64,000 nt of DNA from an uncultured Mesonia sp. (GTDB lineage Bacteria; Bacteroidota; Bacteroidia; Flavobacteriales; Flavobacteriaceae), in assembly GCA_947494545.1 (NCBI GenBank), contig CANLVH010000001.1, positions 124,001 through 188,000 of the forward strand. The letters run 5' to 3'. A program made the position numbers and the translations under genes. Positions 25,263-35,600 of the stretch are shown in pieces. Under the pieces are notes generated by a model. It was given only the letters and a program-made list of their open reading frames with translations, was not told the origin of the DNA and ran no database searches. Position 1 is the stretch's first letter. Each line of letters begins with the position of its first letter.

Positions 25263-28200
25263 TACTTGTTAGTTTCTGATAATTGATTTGTCTCCTCTTT
25301 TTCTACTGCTTCCGGTTTACCGGAAACTTTTTCTTGCAAGTATTCAAAGAAAATATAAAGTATAGGAATGATAAAAACTCCTAAAATGGTACCAATTAGC
25401 AAGCCTCCTACGGCTCCTGTACCAATAGAGCGGTTACCTTCTGCGCCAATACCGCTGGCAAAAACCAATGGCGTTAACCCAATAATAAACGCTAAAGAAG
25501 TCATTAAAATAGGTCGTAACCTTACTTTTGCGCCATCTAAAGCGGCATCTACAATGCTCATACCTTCGCGACGACGCTGCATAGCAAACTCTACAATTAA
25601 AATGGCATTTTTAGCCAACAGCCCAACGAGCATAATTAATGCAATTTGGAAATAAATGTTTGCTTGTAATCCCATAAGATTGGTAACCAAATAAGCTCCC
25701 ATTACCCCAACAGGTAAAGAGAAAAGTACGGCAAAAGGAATAAAATAACTCTCATATTGTGCAGATAGAATAAAATAAACAAAGACAATACTCAGCAAGA
25801 ATATAAATAAAGCTTGCGAGCCGGCATTTACTTCTTCTCTTGTTAAACCGGAATAATCTATTCCAAAATCGCTAGGTAATTTTGCCGCTTCTTGCTGAAG
25901 GGCGGCAATAGCATCTCCCGAAGAATAACCCGGCGCCGAAGCACCACTAATACTGGCAGAATTAAATAAGTTAAATCTGGTAACTTGTTGCGGACCGTAA
26001 ACTCTATTTAGTTCTATAAACTCTGTTATTGGAGACATTTCGCCGCTTATATTTCTTACGTACATCGAGTTTAAATCTGCTTTTTCTGCACGGTCTTCCG
26101 GCAAAGCTTGTATGTAAACACGGTATTGTTTTCCGTACCTTGAAAAATCTGCTGCGTAAATACTTCCGATATACCCTTGTAAGGTTCCAAAAATATCGCT
26201 AACAGAAACACCAGCTTCCTTGGCTTTAGGAACATTAATATCTAATTGATATTGCGGGTAATTGGTATTAAAAGAACTTTGTGCATACAGAATTTCGGGT
26301 CTGCCGGATAAAGTGGCCAAAAACTCTTGTGATTTTTCATCGAGCTCGTTAAAACTTCCACCGCTACGGTCTAACAATTGAAATTCAAACCCTGCCGAAA
26401 CTCCAAAACCGGGTATACTTGGCGGGGCAAAGAAAATCATTTCTGCGCCGGGTATTTGTGCGCCTATACCAAATAATTTTCCGGTTATGGCTTCCGCCGA
26501 AAGCGCATCACTTTCTCGTTGGTCCCAAGGTGCCAAGCGTATAAATGCAATGGCAAAGTTACTTCCTTGGCCGCTAATCAAACTAAAGCCATTTACTACC
26601 GTAACACCGGTAACGCCGTCTAATTGGTTTACCCTTGTTTTTAGCTCGTTGGTAATTGCTACCGTACGGTCTAAGGTAGCGCCGGCCGGTAATTCTATAT
26701 TGGCAAAAAGTACCCCACGATCTTCGTTAGGAACAAAACCACTCGGCGTTTTTTCTACCCCGTAATAAATTCCGCCCACGGTTAATAAAATTACTACAGG
26801 GGTTATCCATTTATGTTTATATAAAAATGATAAACTGTTTACATAACGGTTGGTAGTCGTTTCGAAAGCAGTATTAAACCTGCTGTAAAATTTCTGTAAC
26901 CAACTTTTACTTTTATCTTCTTCTTTCTCTTTGTGTGGTTTTAAAAATAAAGCACAAAGCGCCGGACTTAAAGTTAAAGCGTTTACCGCAGAAATTGCAA
27001 TAGCTACAATTAAGGTAATCCCGAATTGCTCATAAAAAACCCCCGTAGGACCGGTAATAAAAGTTACCGGAATAAATACAGCGGCCATCACTAAAGTAAT
27101 AGAAATAATAGCTCCTGTAATTTCATCCATCGCGGTTCTAGTGGCAGAAAGTGCGGTGTCTGCGCCTTCTTCTAACTTAGCGTGAACAGCCTCGACGACG
27201 ACAATAGCATCATCTACCACAATACCAATGGCCAAAACCAAAGCAAATAGGGTTAATAAGTTTATAGAATACCCAAAAAGGTTAAGGAAAAAGAAGGTAC
27301 CAATAATAGAAACCGGTACTGCAATAGCCGGAATTAATGTAGACCTAACATCTTGTAAAAAGATAAATACTACAATAAAAACCAAAATAAAAGCTTCTAT
27401 TAAAGTATGAATTACTTTACTGATAGATGCCTCTAAAAACTCATTAGAATCTAAGTTAATATAAACTTCTAAGCCTTCAGGAAAATCTTTTTCTGCGGCA
27501 TCCAGTTTTTCGTGTATTTCTTGTATAATTTCTTGTGCGTTAGAACCCGGAGTTTGATAAACTGCCATGTTAATTGCGGGATAACCGTTGGTAGTTGCGT
27601 GGGTGCTGTAACCTTCGGCATCCAATTCTACATCAGCAACATCAGATAAACGCAAATACTCTCCTTGGTCTAAAGCTTTTATTACAATATTTCTGTATTG
27701 ATCTTCGGTTTTAAAACGACCGCTATATTTTACCACATATTCAAAAGCTTCAGCGTTATTTTGCCCAATAGAACCTGCAGCAGCTTCCAAGCTTTGTTCG
27801 TTAATAGCTTGGGTAACATCTGATGGTATTAGACCGTAAGCTTTTAATTTTTCCGGTTTTAACCAAATACGCATCGCATATGTTTTACTACCAAAAACCG
27901 AAACATCTCCAACTCCATTAATACGTTTTAACTCGGGTAACAAGTTAATGTTAAGGTAGTTTTGTATGTAGGTGGAGTTGTATTCTTCGTTTTTAGAAAG
28001 TACAGCTAAGAACATCAAAGCACTGGTTTGCTGTTTTTGCGTAATTACCCCAGATTGGGTAACCTCTCTTGGCAATAACGGGTTTGCCCTTGCTACACGG
28101 TTTTGCACGTTTACAGAGGCAATATCCGGATCATAACCTTGCTTAAAGAAAACTTGAATTTGCGCCCGACCGCTATTACTGGCAGTAGAAGTAATATAAT

Positions 28201-28426
28201 CCATTCCCTCTACCCCGTTTATTTGTTCCTCTATTGGGATAATTACACTTTCTAAAACTGTTTCTGCGTTAGCTCCCGGATAGTTTGCTGTAACTTGTAC
28301 TGTTGGTGGGGCAATATCTGGGTATTGCGAAACCGGTAAACTTGTAATACCAAGTATACCTAAAATTACTATGATAATTGAAACAACCGTAGATAAAACG
28401 GGTCGTTCTATAAATTTCTTTAACAT
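25262..28426 (-). CDS. RND multidrug efflux permease (AcrB/MexB family, HAE1)
   Basis: This 1054-residue inner-membrane pump starts MLKKFIERPVLSTVVSI. It has 12 transmembrane segments in two halves, each followed by a large periplasmic loop. The proton-relay aspartates lie in LVLAIGIVVDDAIVVVEAVH of TM4. AcrB-type features VPVSIIGTFFFLNLFGYSIN and GLLAKNAILIVEFA are visible. The length fits HAE1 pumps, which export hydrophobic and amphiphilic compounds such as detergents and antibiotics. It lies between the adaptor (15 bases upstream) and the TolC-like gene (one-base overlap). Confidence 0.95.
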   Translation of the reverse strand: MLKKFIERPVLSTVVSIIIVILGILGITSLPVSQYPDIAPPTVQVTANYPGANAETVLESVIIPIEEQINGVEGMDYITSTASNSGRAQIQVFFKQGYDPDIASVNVQNRVARANPLLPREVTQSGVITQKQQTSALMFLAVLSKNEEYNSTYIQNYLNINLLPELKRINGVGDVSVFGSKTYAMRIWLKPEKLKAYGLIPSDVTQAINEQSLEAAAGSIGQNNAEAFEYVVKYSGRFKTEDQYRNIVIKALDQGEYLRLSDVADVELDAEGYSTHATTNGYPAINMAVYQTPGSNAQEIIQEIHEKLDAAEKDFPEGLEVYINLDSNEFLEASISKVIHTLIEAFILVFIVVFIFLQDVRSTLIPAIAVPVSIIGTFFFLNLFGYSINLLTLFALVLAIGIVVDDAIVVVEAVHAKLEEGADTALSATRTAMDEITGAIISITLVMAAVFIPVTFITGPTGVFYEQFGITLIVAIAISAVNALTLSPALCALFLKPHKEKEEDKSKSWLQKFYSRFNTAFETTTNRYVNSLSFLYKHKWITPVVILLTVGGIYYGVEKTPSGFVPNEDRGVLFANIELPAGATLDRTVAITNELKTRVNQLDGVTGVTVVNGFSLISGQGSNFAIAFIRLAPWDQRESDALSAEAITGKLFGIGAQIPGAEMIFFAPPSIPGFGVSAGFEFQLLDRSGGSFNELDEKSQEFLATLSGRPEILYAQSSFNTNYPQYQLDINVPKAKEAGVSVSDIFGTLQGYIGSIYAADFSRYGKQYRVYIQALPEDRAEKADLNSMYVRNISGEMSPITEFIELNRVYGPQQVTRFNLFNSASISGASAPGYSSGDAIAALQQEAAKLPSDFGIDYSGLTREEVNAGSQALFIFLLSIVFVYFILSAQYESYFIPFAVLFSLPVGVMGAYLVTNLMGLQANIYFQIALIMLVGLLAKNAILIVEFAMQRRREGMSIVDAALDGAKVRLRPILMTSLAFIIGLTPLVFASGIGAEGNRSIGTGAVGGLLIGTILGVFIIPILYIFFEYLQEKVSGKPEAVEKEETNQLSETNK

Positions 28427-28441
28427 GAGAATTATATATTT

Positions 28442-29560
28442 TTATTTAAAAACAGGCTTAATAGGTCGCGCAACACTGTCAAATGGTACCGGCTGCGGTT
28501 TTATAGGAGCGTTGTTACGTAATTGTCCTATTCCTTTTGCGACAAATCTTTCGCCTTCTTTAATACCAGATTTCACAACAAGAAAATTATCTATCCGTGT
28601 TTTAATCTCTATAGGTTTGTTTACCGCAAGCGTATCGCCTTGTATTCCGTAAACGTATACACGACCTTGTCGCTCAAAGCTGGAAATTTCTGGAATAATT
28701 AAAGCATCTTCATAGGTTTCGGGAATTAAAACCCTACCACTGTTTCCGTTGCTTAAAATTCTATTTGGGTTAGGAAATTGTGCGCGAAAACTTACGGTTC
28801 CTGTTTTTGGATTAACTTGCCCGGATACCGTTTCTATTTTTCCTTTCTCACTATAGATTTCTTCGTTAGCCAAACGTAATTTTACCGGTGGAAAATTGGC
28901 CAACTTATCTTCTATATTTTTTCCATCTGCTTCGCTTAAAAAGTTAAGATATTCTTTTTCGTTCATGCTAAAAAAGGCATAAACCTTATCGGTTTGCGAA
29001 ACGGTGGTCAGCACATCGTTAGGACTTACCAGCGCGCCATTTCTATGGTTTATAGAGCCAACATAACCGTCTACAGAGCTTTTTATATTTGCATAATCTA
29101 TATTGGCGGTTACACTATTATAATTAGCTCTTGCTTGCGCAAGTTTTGCTTTGGCAGTTTCTAATTGCACCTGGCTTATAATTTCTTTTTCTACTAGAGG
29201 TTTTAACTTGTTTACCTCAACTTGTGCCGCATTTACATTGGCTTTTGCAGCCTCTGCATCTTGACTTAGACTTTCTGTTTCTAGTTTGAAAAGCAGTTGC
29301 CCTTTTGTTACTTTTTGGCCTTCGTCTACAAGAACATCGGTTATATAACCTTGTACTTTAGGACGTATTTGGCTATTAATAACCCCTTCTATACTGGCAG
29401 GATAACTTTCATAACCGGTAATGGTTCTGGTAACAGTCTCTGTTACCGGAAAAGGTTTTGCCGCCTGGGCTTGCTGTCTACCTTGTGCTTGATCGCCGCA
29501 GGAACTTAAGGCTAAAGCAAAAATTACTAAAATGCTTAGGATAATACTTCTCTTTTTCAT
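28442..29560 (-). CDS. RND efflux periplasmic adaptor lipoprotein
   Basis: This 372-residue membrane fusion protein has its lipobox cysteine at residue 21 (LALSSC). The order is a first half of the lipoyl domain (GYITDVLVDEGQKVTKGQLLFKLE), an alpha-hairpin (about 85-150), a second lipoyl half (SSVDGYVGSINHRNGALVSP), a beta-barrel and a membrane-proximal domain. It joins the AcrB-like pump to the TolC-like channel. It starts eight bases after the regulator stop and precedes the pump by 15 bases. Confidence 0.93.
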   Translation of the reverse strand: MKKRSIILSILVIFALALSSCGDQAQGRQQAQAAKPFPVTETVTRTITGYESYPASIEGVINSQIRPKVQGYITDVLVDEGQKVTKGQLLFKLETESLSQDAEAAKANVNAAQVEVNKLKPLVEKEIISQVQLETAKAKLAQARANYNSVTANIDYANIKSSVDGYVGSINHRNGALVSPNDVLTTVSQTDKVYAFFSMNEKEYLNFLSEADGKNIEDKLANFPPVKLRLANEEIYSEKGKIETVSGQVNPKTGTVSFRAQFPNPNRILSNGNSGRVLIPETYEDALIIPEISSFERQGRVYVYGIQGDTLAVNKPIEIKTRIDNFLVVKSGIKEGERFVAKGIGQLRNNAPIKPQPVPFDSVARPIKPVFK

Positions 29561-29568
29561 GGTTGTTT

Positions 29569-30051
29569 CTATTGTGTATCTTGTATTTCTGAAATTTTCT
29601 TAAGGGTATTCTGTAAATTTTTTTGCTGATTTTTTAAAAACTCACGGTATAAAAGCCGTACTTGAAATTTGTGGTTAGACTCTTTTTCAGCACCTTGGTT
29701 AAATTCGTCTATCAACTCCAAAACCTCTAATTGTTTATCTACTTTAGAAAGATTGTCGTTTAAAGTCAACTTTAGATGATTTCTACTAGCTCTAAAATAT
29801 CTACGTCTATCTCCGGGTTTTGTGAAGTAATCTATAATTTTAAGCTGCAACAAAAGATTAATATTGGTAGATATAGAACTTTTGCTGGCGCAGGTAATAT
29901 TGGTTATATCTTCAAAACTTAAATCTTCTGAAGGGGATAAAATCAATAAACCTAAAATACGTGCTGCTAGCGGCGATAAATCCATTTCCTTTTCAAAATG
30001 AATACCTAGGCGCTCTATAAGCTTTCTTTTTTTCTCTGTACAATTTGTCAT
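29569..30051 (-). CDS. GbsR/MarR-type transcriptional regulator of the efflux operon
   Basis: This 160-residue winged-helix protein has the GbsR pattern: LSPLAARILGLLILSPSEDLSFEDI, then SKSSISTNINLLLQLKIIDYF (recognition helix) and the wing PGDRRRYFRA, followed by a C-terminal coiled coil. I choose the ATG at 30051 (MTNCTEKK) rather than one at 30087, because the upstream ATG lies within the promoter -7 box region. It is first in the operon with the adaptor, pump and channel. A palindrome between its promoter boxes suggests self-control and control of the pump, as in other regulator-RND operons. Confidence 0.85.
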   Translation of the reverse strand: MTNCTEKKRKLIERLGIHFEKEMDLSPLAARILGLLILSPSEDLSFEDITNITCASKSSISTNINLLLQLKIIDYFTKPGDRRRYFRASRNHLKLTLNDNLSKVDKQLEVLELIDEFNQGAEKESNHKFQVRLLYREFLKNQQKNLQNTLKKISEIQDTQ

Positions 30052-30076
30052 TTTCACTATTTCTTCAAATCGGGTG

Positions 30077-30111
30077 CAAAAGTACATTTAGTTCGCATAT
30101 AACCGAACAAA
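30077..30111 (-). promoter_or_regulatory. Promoter of the efflux operon with operator-like palindrome
   Basis: On the minus strand TTTG (30111-30108) and TACTTTTG (30084-30077) make a -33/-7 pair with a long 23-base spacer. Within the spacer region lies GTTCGCATATAACCGAAC (30091-30108): GTTCG and CGAAC arms around eight bases. A dimeric regulator bound there would block the promoter. Confidence 0.55.
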
Positions 30112-30157
30112 CTAAACATAAAATAGTGTTAAACATTTTAAAACGTATAAAAAGTAG

Positions 30158-30173
30158 TTCCCTTTCGGGGGAA
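30158..30173 (-). terminator. Possible terminator after pbpC
   Basis: TTCCC and GGGAA arms flank a six-base loop, 41 bases past the pbpC stop. On the minus strand CTACTTTTTATA follows, so the T-run is offset and the call is weak. Confidence 0.3.
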
Positions 30174-30214
30174 TTTTTAACTTTTAAGTGCAAGAAATCA
30201 GTACTTTATAACAA

Positions 30215-32578
30215 CTATTCTTCTACTTCTACCCTTACGAGTTGCTCTATTTTGTTCCCTATTTCGTCTATTACCGTTAAACGATGAACACCCGAAGTAG
30301 GCGAAAGGTGCATCTCATGAAAATTTCCTGTATTACCTAGATAGGTGTTGTCTAAATACCAATAAACCTTGGTTTGGGACGAACGATGTATTAATTTTAG
30401 TAGAAGCGGATTATTTTCTTCTTTAAAATTTTTAGGTAAAAGTATAGTCGCACCTTTTTTAGGATAAATAAATTGCATAACCGCGCTATCTTCTCTAAAA
30501 CAGCCCTCTTTAAACGGCGGAATTTCTTTATAACCGGGGTGCTCTTCTGCATAATAATAAGCCATTACTGGCGGCAGAATAAACCAGTTTTTAAAACGCA
30601 TGTTTTCTAAAGAATCGCAAGAAGCATTTACTCTAAAATCTTCATTATCATCTAAAATTATTTGTTGATGATACCCACAGGTTTGGGTTTGTTTGCCACG
30701 AATAGGAATTAATTCTTTTGTGGTGTTTTCACAATAAATTCCCGCTAAATCACCGCTTTTTGTACAGACTTCAGCTTCCTCTAAATCGTCGTGCGGTACT
30801 TGAAAATTTCCGCCGGAAGGCAACTTTTTAAAAACATCAAAAAGTAGAGGTGCGGCAGCTTGAACTCCTGTTAGACCGGGTCTTCCCTCGCCATCTGCAT
30901 TTCCCGCCCACACACCAACCGCATATTTTGGCGTAACGCCAACTGCCCAAGCATCTTTAAAACCATAACTAGTGCCGGTTTTCCAAGCAATAGTTTGATT
31001 GCTGTTAAAAAACTCCCAATTACGTTCTTCTTCGGGTCGGTTTACATTTTGCAAACTCTTTAAGGTGTGATAGATACTTCCTGCAGAAAACACTGGCGGC
31101 AATGCAATTTTTTCATCAAAATTTGTAGGAGCATTTTTTATGTAATCGGCTTTTACAAATTCGTTAGAGCGGTATTGGCTGGAGTTTTCTACATAAAAAT
31201 TTAAACTCCCTGCCATAGCGGCAAAAGCATTGGTAACATTCCACAAAGAACTTTCTGCGCCGCCTAAAATTAACGATAAACCATACGAATTTGCATTGCG
31301 GTTAATAGCTTTTAATTTTAATTTCTGTAACAGATTATAAAATTTTGCAACCCCATAATCTTGCAAAATTCTAACAAATGGCACGTTAAGAGACATTGCC
31401 AAAGCTTCTCCCGCCGGCGCGGCTCCACGATATTTCTTATCATAATTTAAGGGAGCATAACCGTTAATGTTAGTGGGTACATCTTCTACCAAACTATGCG
31501 GCAAAAACTGTCCGGCATCTAAAGCGGCAGCATATAAAAAAGGCTTTAATATACTGCCGGTGCTTCGCGGTTGCTGAATTATATCTACAAAAGGATCTTT
31601 TTGCGTATTTGGAGCATTACCAATATAACCAACAATTTTTCTTGTTTCTATATCGAGTACCAAAACGGCTAGGTTATTAATTTTGTTTTGTATTAAACGC
31701 CGGTAATGCTTGTTAGCGAGTTGCTGCATTTGGTTTTGTAAGCTATACGATAACGATGTTATAATTTGCTCCCCTCTATGTTCTTTACGGATTTTTTCCG
31801 TTAGATGCGGCGCTAAGTCCGGTAAGGCTAAGGGTTTTTGCGGTAAAGGTTCTTGCAGAGCCAGTTCTAAGCTGGTTTTATCTATTACTTGTTTGACGTG
31901 TAATTTATAGAGCAATCTATTTCTTTTTTTTCGGAGAATGGCTTCGTTTTTTCCCGGGAAAATTAAGGCCGGCGCGTTAGGTAAAACGGCTAAAGCTGCT
32001 GCTTGTCCCCAACTTAAATCTTCTGCCGGAATGCCAAAATAACGCCAAGCTGCAGTTTCCAGTCCTACTACATTTCCGCCGAAAGGTGCGTGAGAAGCAT
32101 ATAAATTAAGAATTTCTTTTTTAGAAAAAGTTGCTTCCAGCCGGGTAGCTTGCACCAATTCTATGGCTTTTTCAAGATATGTGCGCTTTTGGTTTTTCCG
32201 CGAAAGCCTAATTACTTGCTGGGTTATTGTACTTCCGCCACGACGTTTATTGGTGGTGAGATTTTGCCAAAAAGCTTTTGCCATTGCCACGGGATTAAAC
32301 CCCGGATGTTGGTGAAAATATTCGTCTTCAAAGTAAAGTAAACACTTCGCAAATCTTTCTGGTACATGGCTTGTTTCGGGAAATCGCCATTGACCGTCTT
32401 TGGCAATGCGCGCACCTAACAAAAAACCTTCTTTACTTTTTACAACGGTAGAGGTTGGCGCGGTAAAAAGCTGCCGCGGAAGACAAAACCACCAAACTCC
32501 AAAAACAAGTAAAATACCAAGTAATACAAACCGGTATTTTGTAAGAAATTTAAGGAATTGTTTTGTTTGTGCTTGCAA
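30215..32578 (-). CDS. pbpC: Penicillin-binding protein 1C
   Basis: This 787-residue bifunctional cell-wall synthase has one N-terminal membrane helix (about 15-30). A GT51 glycosyltransferase domain follows, with a catalytic Glu in LYFEDEYFHQHPG and RRGGSTITQQVIRLSR. The transpeptidase has STGSILKPF (serine nucleophile, SxxK) and WKTGTSYGFKDAW (KTGT box). A C-terminal BiPBP_C domain completes PbpC, in the usual length range. No ATG is available near the N-terminus, and TTG at 32578 is the likely start. It follows the alpha-2-macroglobulin gene by 34 bases on the same strand, the classical pairing seen in E. coli (yfhM-pbpC). Confidence 0.93.
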   Translation of the reverse strand: MQAQTKQFLKFLTKYRFVLLGILLVFGVWWFCLPRQLFTAPTSTVVKSKEGFLLGARIAKDGQWRFPETSHVPERFAKCLLYFEDEYFHQHPGFNPVAMAKAFWQNLTTNKRRGGSTITQQVIRLSRKNQKRTYLEKAIELVQATRLEATFSKKEILNLYASHAPFGGNVVGLETAAWRYFGIPAEDLSWGQAAALAVLPNAPALIFPGKNEAILRKKRNRLLYKLHVKQVIDKTSLELALQEPLPQKPLALPDLAPHLTEKIRKEHRGEQIITSLSYSLQNQMQQLANKHYRRLIQNKINNLAVLVLDIETRKIVGYIGNAPNTQKDPFVDIIQQPRSTGSILKPFLYAAALDAGQFLPHSLVEDVPTNINGYAPLNYDKKYRGAAPAGEALAMSLNVPFVRILQDYGVAKFYNLLQKLKLKAINRNANSYGLSLILGGAESSLWNVTNAFAAMAGSLNFYVENSSQYRSNEFVKADYIKNAPTNFDEKIALPPVFSAGSIYHTLKSLQNVNRPEEERNWEFFNSNQTIAWKTGTSYGFKDAWAVGVTPKYAVGVWAGNADGEGRPGLTGVQAAAPLLFDVFKKLPSGGNFQVPHDDLEEAEVCTKSGDLAGIYCENTTKELIPIRGKQTQTCGYHQQIILDDNEDFRVNASCDSLENMRFKNWFILPPVMAYYYAEEHPGYKEIPPFKEGCFREDSAVMQFIYPKKGATILLPKNFKEENNPLLLKLIHRSSQTKVYWYLDNTYLGNTGNFHEMHLSPTSGVHRLTVIDEIGNKIEQLVRVEVEE

Positions 32579-32612
32579 AATTAGTAGAAGATTTTTAAAA
32601 CTTCTTAAAGGT

Positions 32613-35600
32613 TTACTCTATTACCTTTACCCAAACTCCGTTATTACGGGCAAAATAATTATTGTCGTACATTGCTTCGGCTTGGGTTCCCGGCAAATAA
32701 TAGTTGCCCAAATAAGAGGCGTTTAGCTTTACGCGGAAGGTTTTGGTTTGTTTTTTATCTAAATCGAAATAAAAATTAACCCTATCATCCCGAATGTCTT
32801 TATACGTATAATTGGTATTTTGTTCGTTTCCAAAATTGGTAAAACCGGTATTTACAATTTCCCATCCACTTGGGAAAATTTGAGTTAATGCCACGTCTTT
32901 AATAGCATCTAATCCGGTATTGGTAATTGTTATCTTTGCCGTAATTTCTGTGCCTTGTCGTAGGTTTTTTATATTTAGAATTTTGTCTTCTGCATCTACA
33001 AATTGTGTTTTTACTTGCAAATTGCGTTGTTCTTGTAATTCTTCTCCAACGGGTAACTTTCCGCTTTGGGTTAAGGTCACAAAAACCATCTGATTATTAT
33101 GGTTGGTCAGGTTTAGTTTATTTTTGCCTGTTTTTAAGTTGAGCTTTTTACTAACCAAATTTTTATCAGTTTTGGCATTAAATTCTTTTCCGTTTAAAAC
33201 GTAGCTTACATTTATAGCTTTTTCATCTTGCTTTACTGCCATTTTAGATAACGCCAATAATGCATAAGCTGTTTCTTGCGTGCTGTACCATTTTTGCGAA
33301 GACAAGCCTTTGGCTAGAGATTGTGCCAATTCTAGCTGATCTTTATCTTCTAATAAAACCAAAGTTTCTAATGCCATTGCTTTGTTTCTAAACGCAGAAC
33401 CGTAGGTAAATCTGTTGTTTTTACTTTCGTTAAAATCAGTATTGGTTTTAGAACGTAAATTGTTAGCAATATCTTTTTTGCCAATTTGCGCATAGGCAGC
33501 AGCCAGACGCCATTTTGCAGCTGGGTTCATCTCATTAGACTCACGTAAACGATTCATTGCAGCAAGCTCCGGTTGTCCTGCCAAGGCTAAAGTATATAAA
33601 CGATAGGCTTGATTTAAACTGCTATTATAAGATGTATAGGAATTGCGCCACTGTTGAGCTTTTCGTTTTTGATGCGATAACCAATTAGAAAGCAAACTCA
33701 CCGGTAAAACGTAACCTTTTTGTTTAGCTTCCAGCATAAAATGTCCGGCATAAGTTGTAGACCAGTCGTTTGGAGAATTACCGCCGGGCCAATACGAAAA
33801 TCCGCCTGAAGCTAACTGATAATCGCTTAATTTTTGTAAAGTGCTTTCTATGTTTGCTTTAATTTCCTGCTTTTTATCATAGGTTATTTCTGCCAAATCG
33901 TTGAGGTACAACTGTGGAAAAGCACCCGAAATAATCTGCTCTAAACACCCGTGCGGATAATCAATTAAAAAATCTAAACGCTTTTCTAAGTCAATTGGCG
34001 GTAAAGTAGAAACTACAAGATTGGCGCTATTACTTCCAGAAACACCAAATGGCGTAAAAGAAAAATTGGCGTTTTCTTGGTTTTTTAAGGTTTTGGTTTG
34101 GCTTTTATGCGATACAGGATTTGGGTTAACCACGTCTATTTCTACAAAAGATTTTGCTTTTTCTCCTGCGCCCGAAGCAAAAACCTGTATGTTTTGAGGT
34201 TTGGTGGCAGCTTTTACTTCAAACTCAAAGTTTATAATTTGTTCGCCTACTTCGTTAAAATGAATGTTTTGTGTGGTTTCTGTTAAAGGTGTTAAAGCGG
34301 CATCTGTTTTTACTTTTACTTGCACCGTTTTTATCTTTTTTTCCATTGCAAAAACGGTTACCGGCAGCGTTACTTTTTCTCCCGGCGATAATTTCCGCGG
34401 AAGCGAAGTTAATACCATTAAAGGTTTCTTTACAGAAATTGTTTTTTCGGCATTTCCATAAGCGGCATCTACCTCATTGCCTGCAACTAGCATTGCGCGT
34501 ACAGAACCCACATAATTTGGCATGTATAATTGATGCGTTGTGGTTTTTCCTGCTTCCAAATAAAATGGTCCTAAATAACTTACCACCGGCTTAAAACGTT
34601 CTGCTTTTCTGTTTTTTGCGCCGGCAGCCAAATCGCCCCCGCCAATTTCGTAAATATTGTCTACACTTCCCGTAAGGGCGCCAATTACGTCGTCATAAAT
34701 GTCAAAAGTTTTTACGCCTAAAGCTTCGCGTGCATAAAAAGCTTGGTGAATAGCGGGTGTTTTAAAACGCGTTAGATCTAACAAACCTTCGTCTACCACG
34801 GCCAAAGTGTAGGTCATTGCCCGATTGTTTTTTTCAGATACCTTTACGGAATAATTCTGTTCTGGTTTTAAAGTTTTGGGCAAGTGTAATTGTGGTTGTA
34901 ACTTGGTTTGCGGATTTTCTACTAAAATTGGAATTACCCCATATAAACGAATTGGTAAATCGTTTTTGGTTTGTGCGTGCGGTTGCAACAAGGTGATGTG
35001 TACGTAAATATTGGGCGCCATTTCTTTGCTTAACGGAATTTTTACTTGCGTCTCGCCCTTTTTGGTTTCTACCCATTCTTGCGATAATACTTTGCTGCCA
35101 TTTTCTATACTAATTAAAGCATGAGCATTTTCTCCCGAAGGAAAAGTAATAACCGCTTCTTCGCCAACTTGATATTCTTTCTTATCTGCCGAAAAAACCA
35201 ACATTTTAGCCGATTCTGCTTGCGCGTCAGATGGGTTTTTGTACCAGTCTTCGTAGAAATAAGTTAGTTTTCCGGTGGCGTGGCCAGAGGCTTCGTCTAC
35301 AATTCTAATTAAATATCTGCCGGCTTCGCGCTCCGGAATATTTAAGCTAAATGTTGCTTTACCATTAGAGTTGGTGGTTACTTCTATTTTTTTAACTGCT
35401 CTGTGCACTTCGGCATTTTCGTAGCGGGAAAGATTATCTTTTCCCCGATTCCACCACCAACGCCATTCTATTTTATAAGCATAAACTTTTAGGTTTCGGT
35501 TAGCGGCGGGTTTGGCTTCGTCGTTAAGACTAATTACAGAAAACTTAACATCTTCGTCTGTGTTATAGGAACCGTATTTTTTGGTTTCAGGAGCTTTTAA

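Noticed and set aside
29569..30087. Longer form of the GbsR-type regulator starting at 30087
   Set aside because: That ATG is upstream of the -7 box at 30077-30084, so it would lie before the transcription start; the ATG at 30051 fits better.
34271..34594. 107-residue plus-strand frame
   Set aside because: It is antisense to the macroglobulin gene, in a region where the coding frame is clear.
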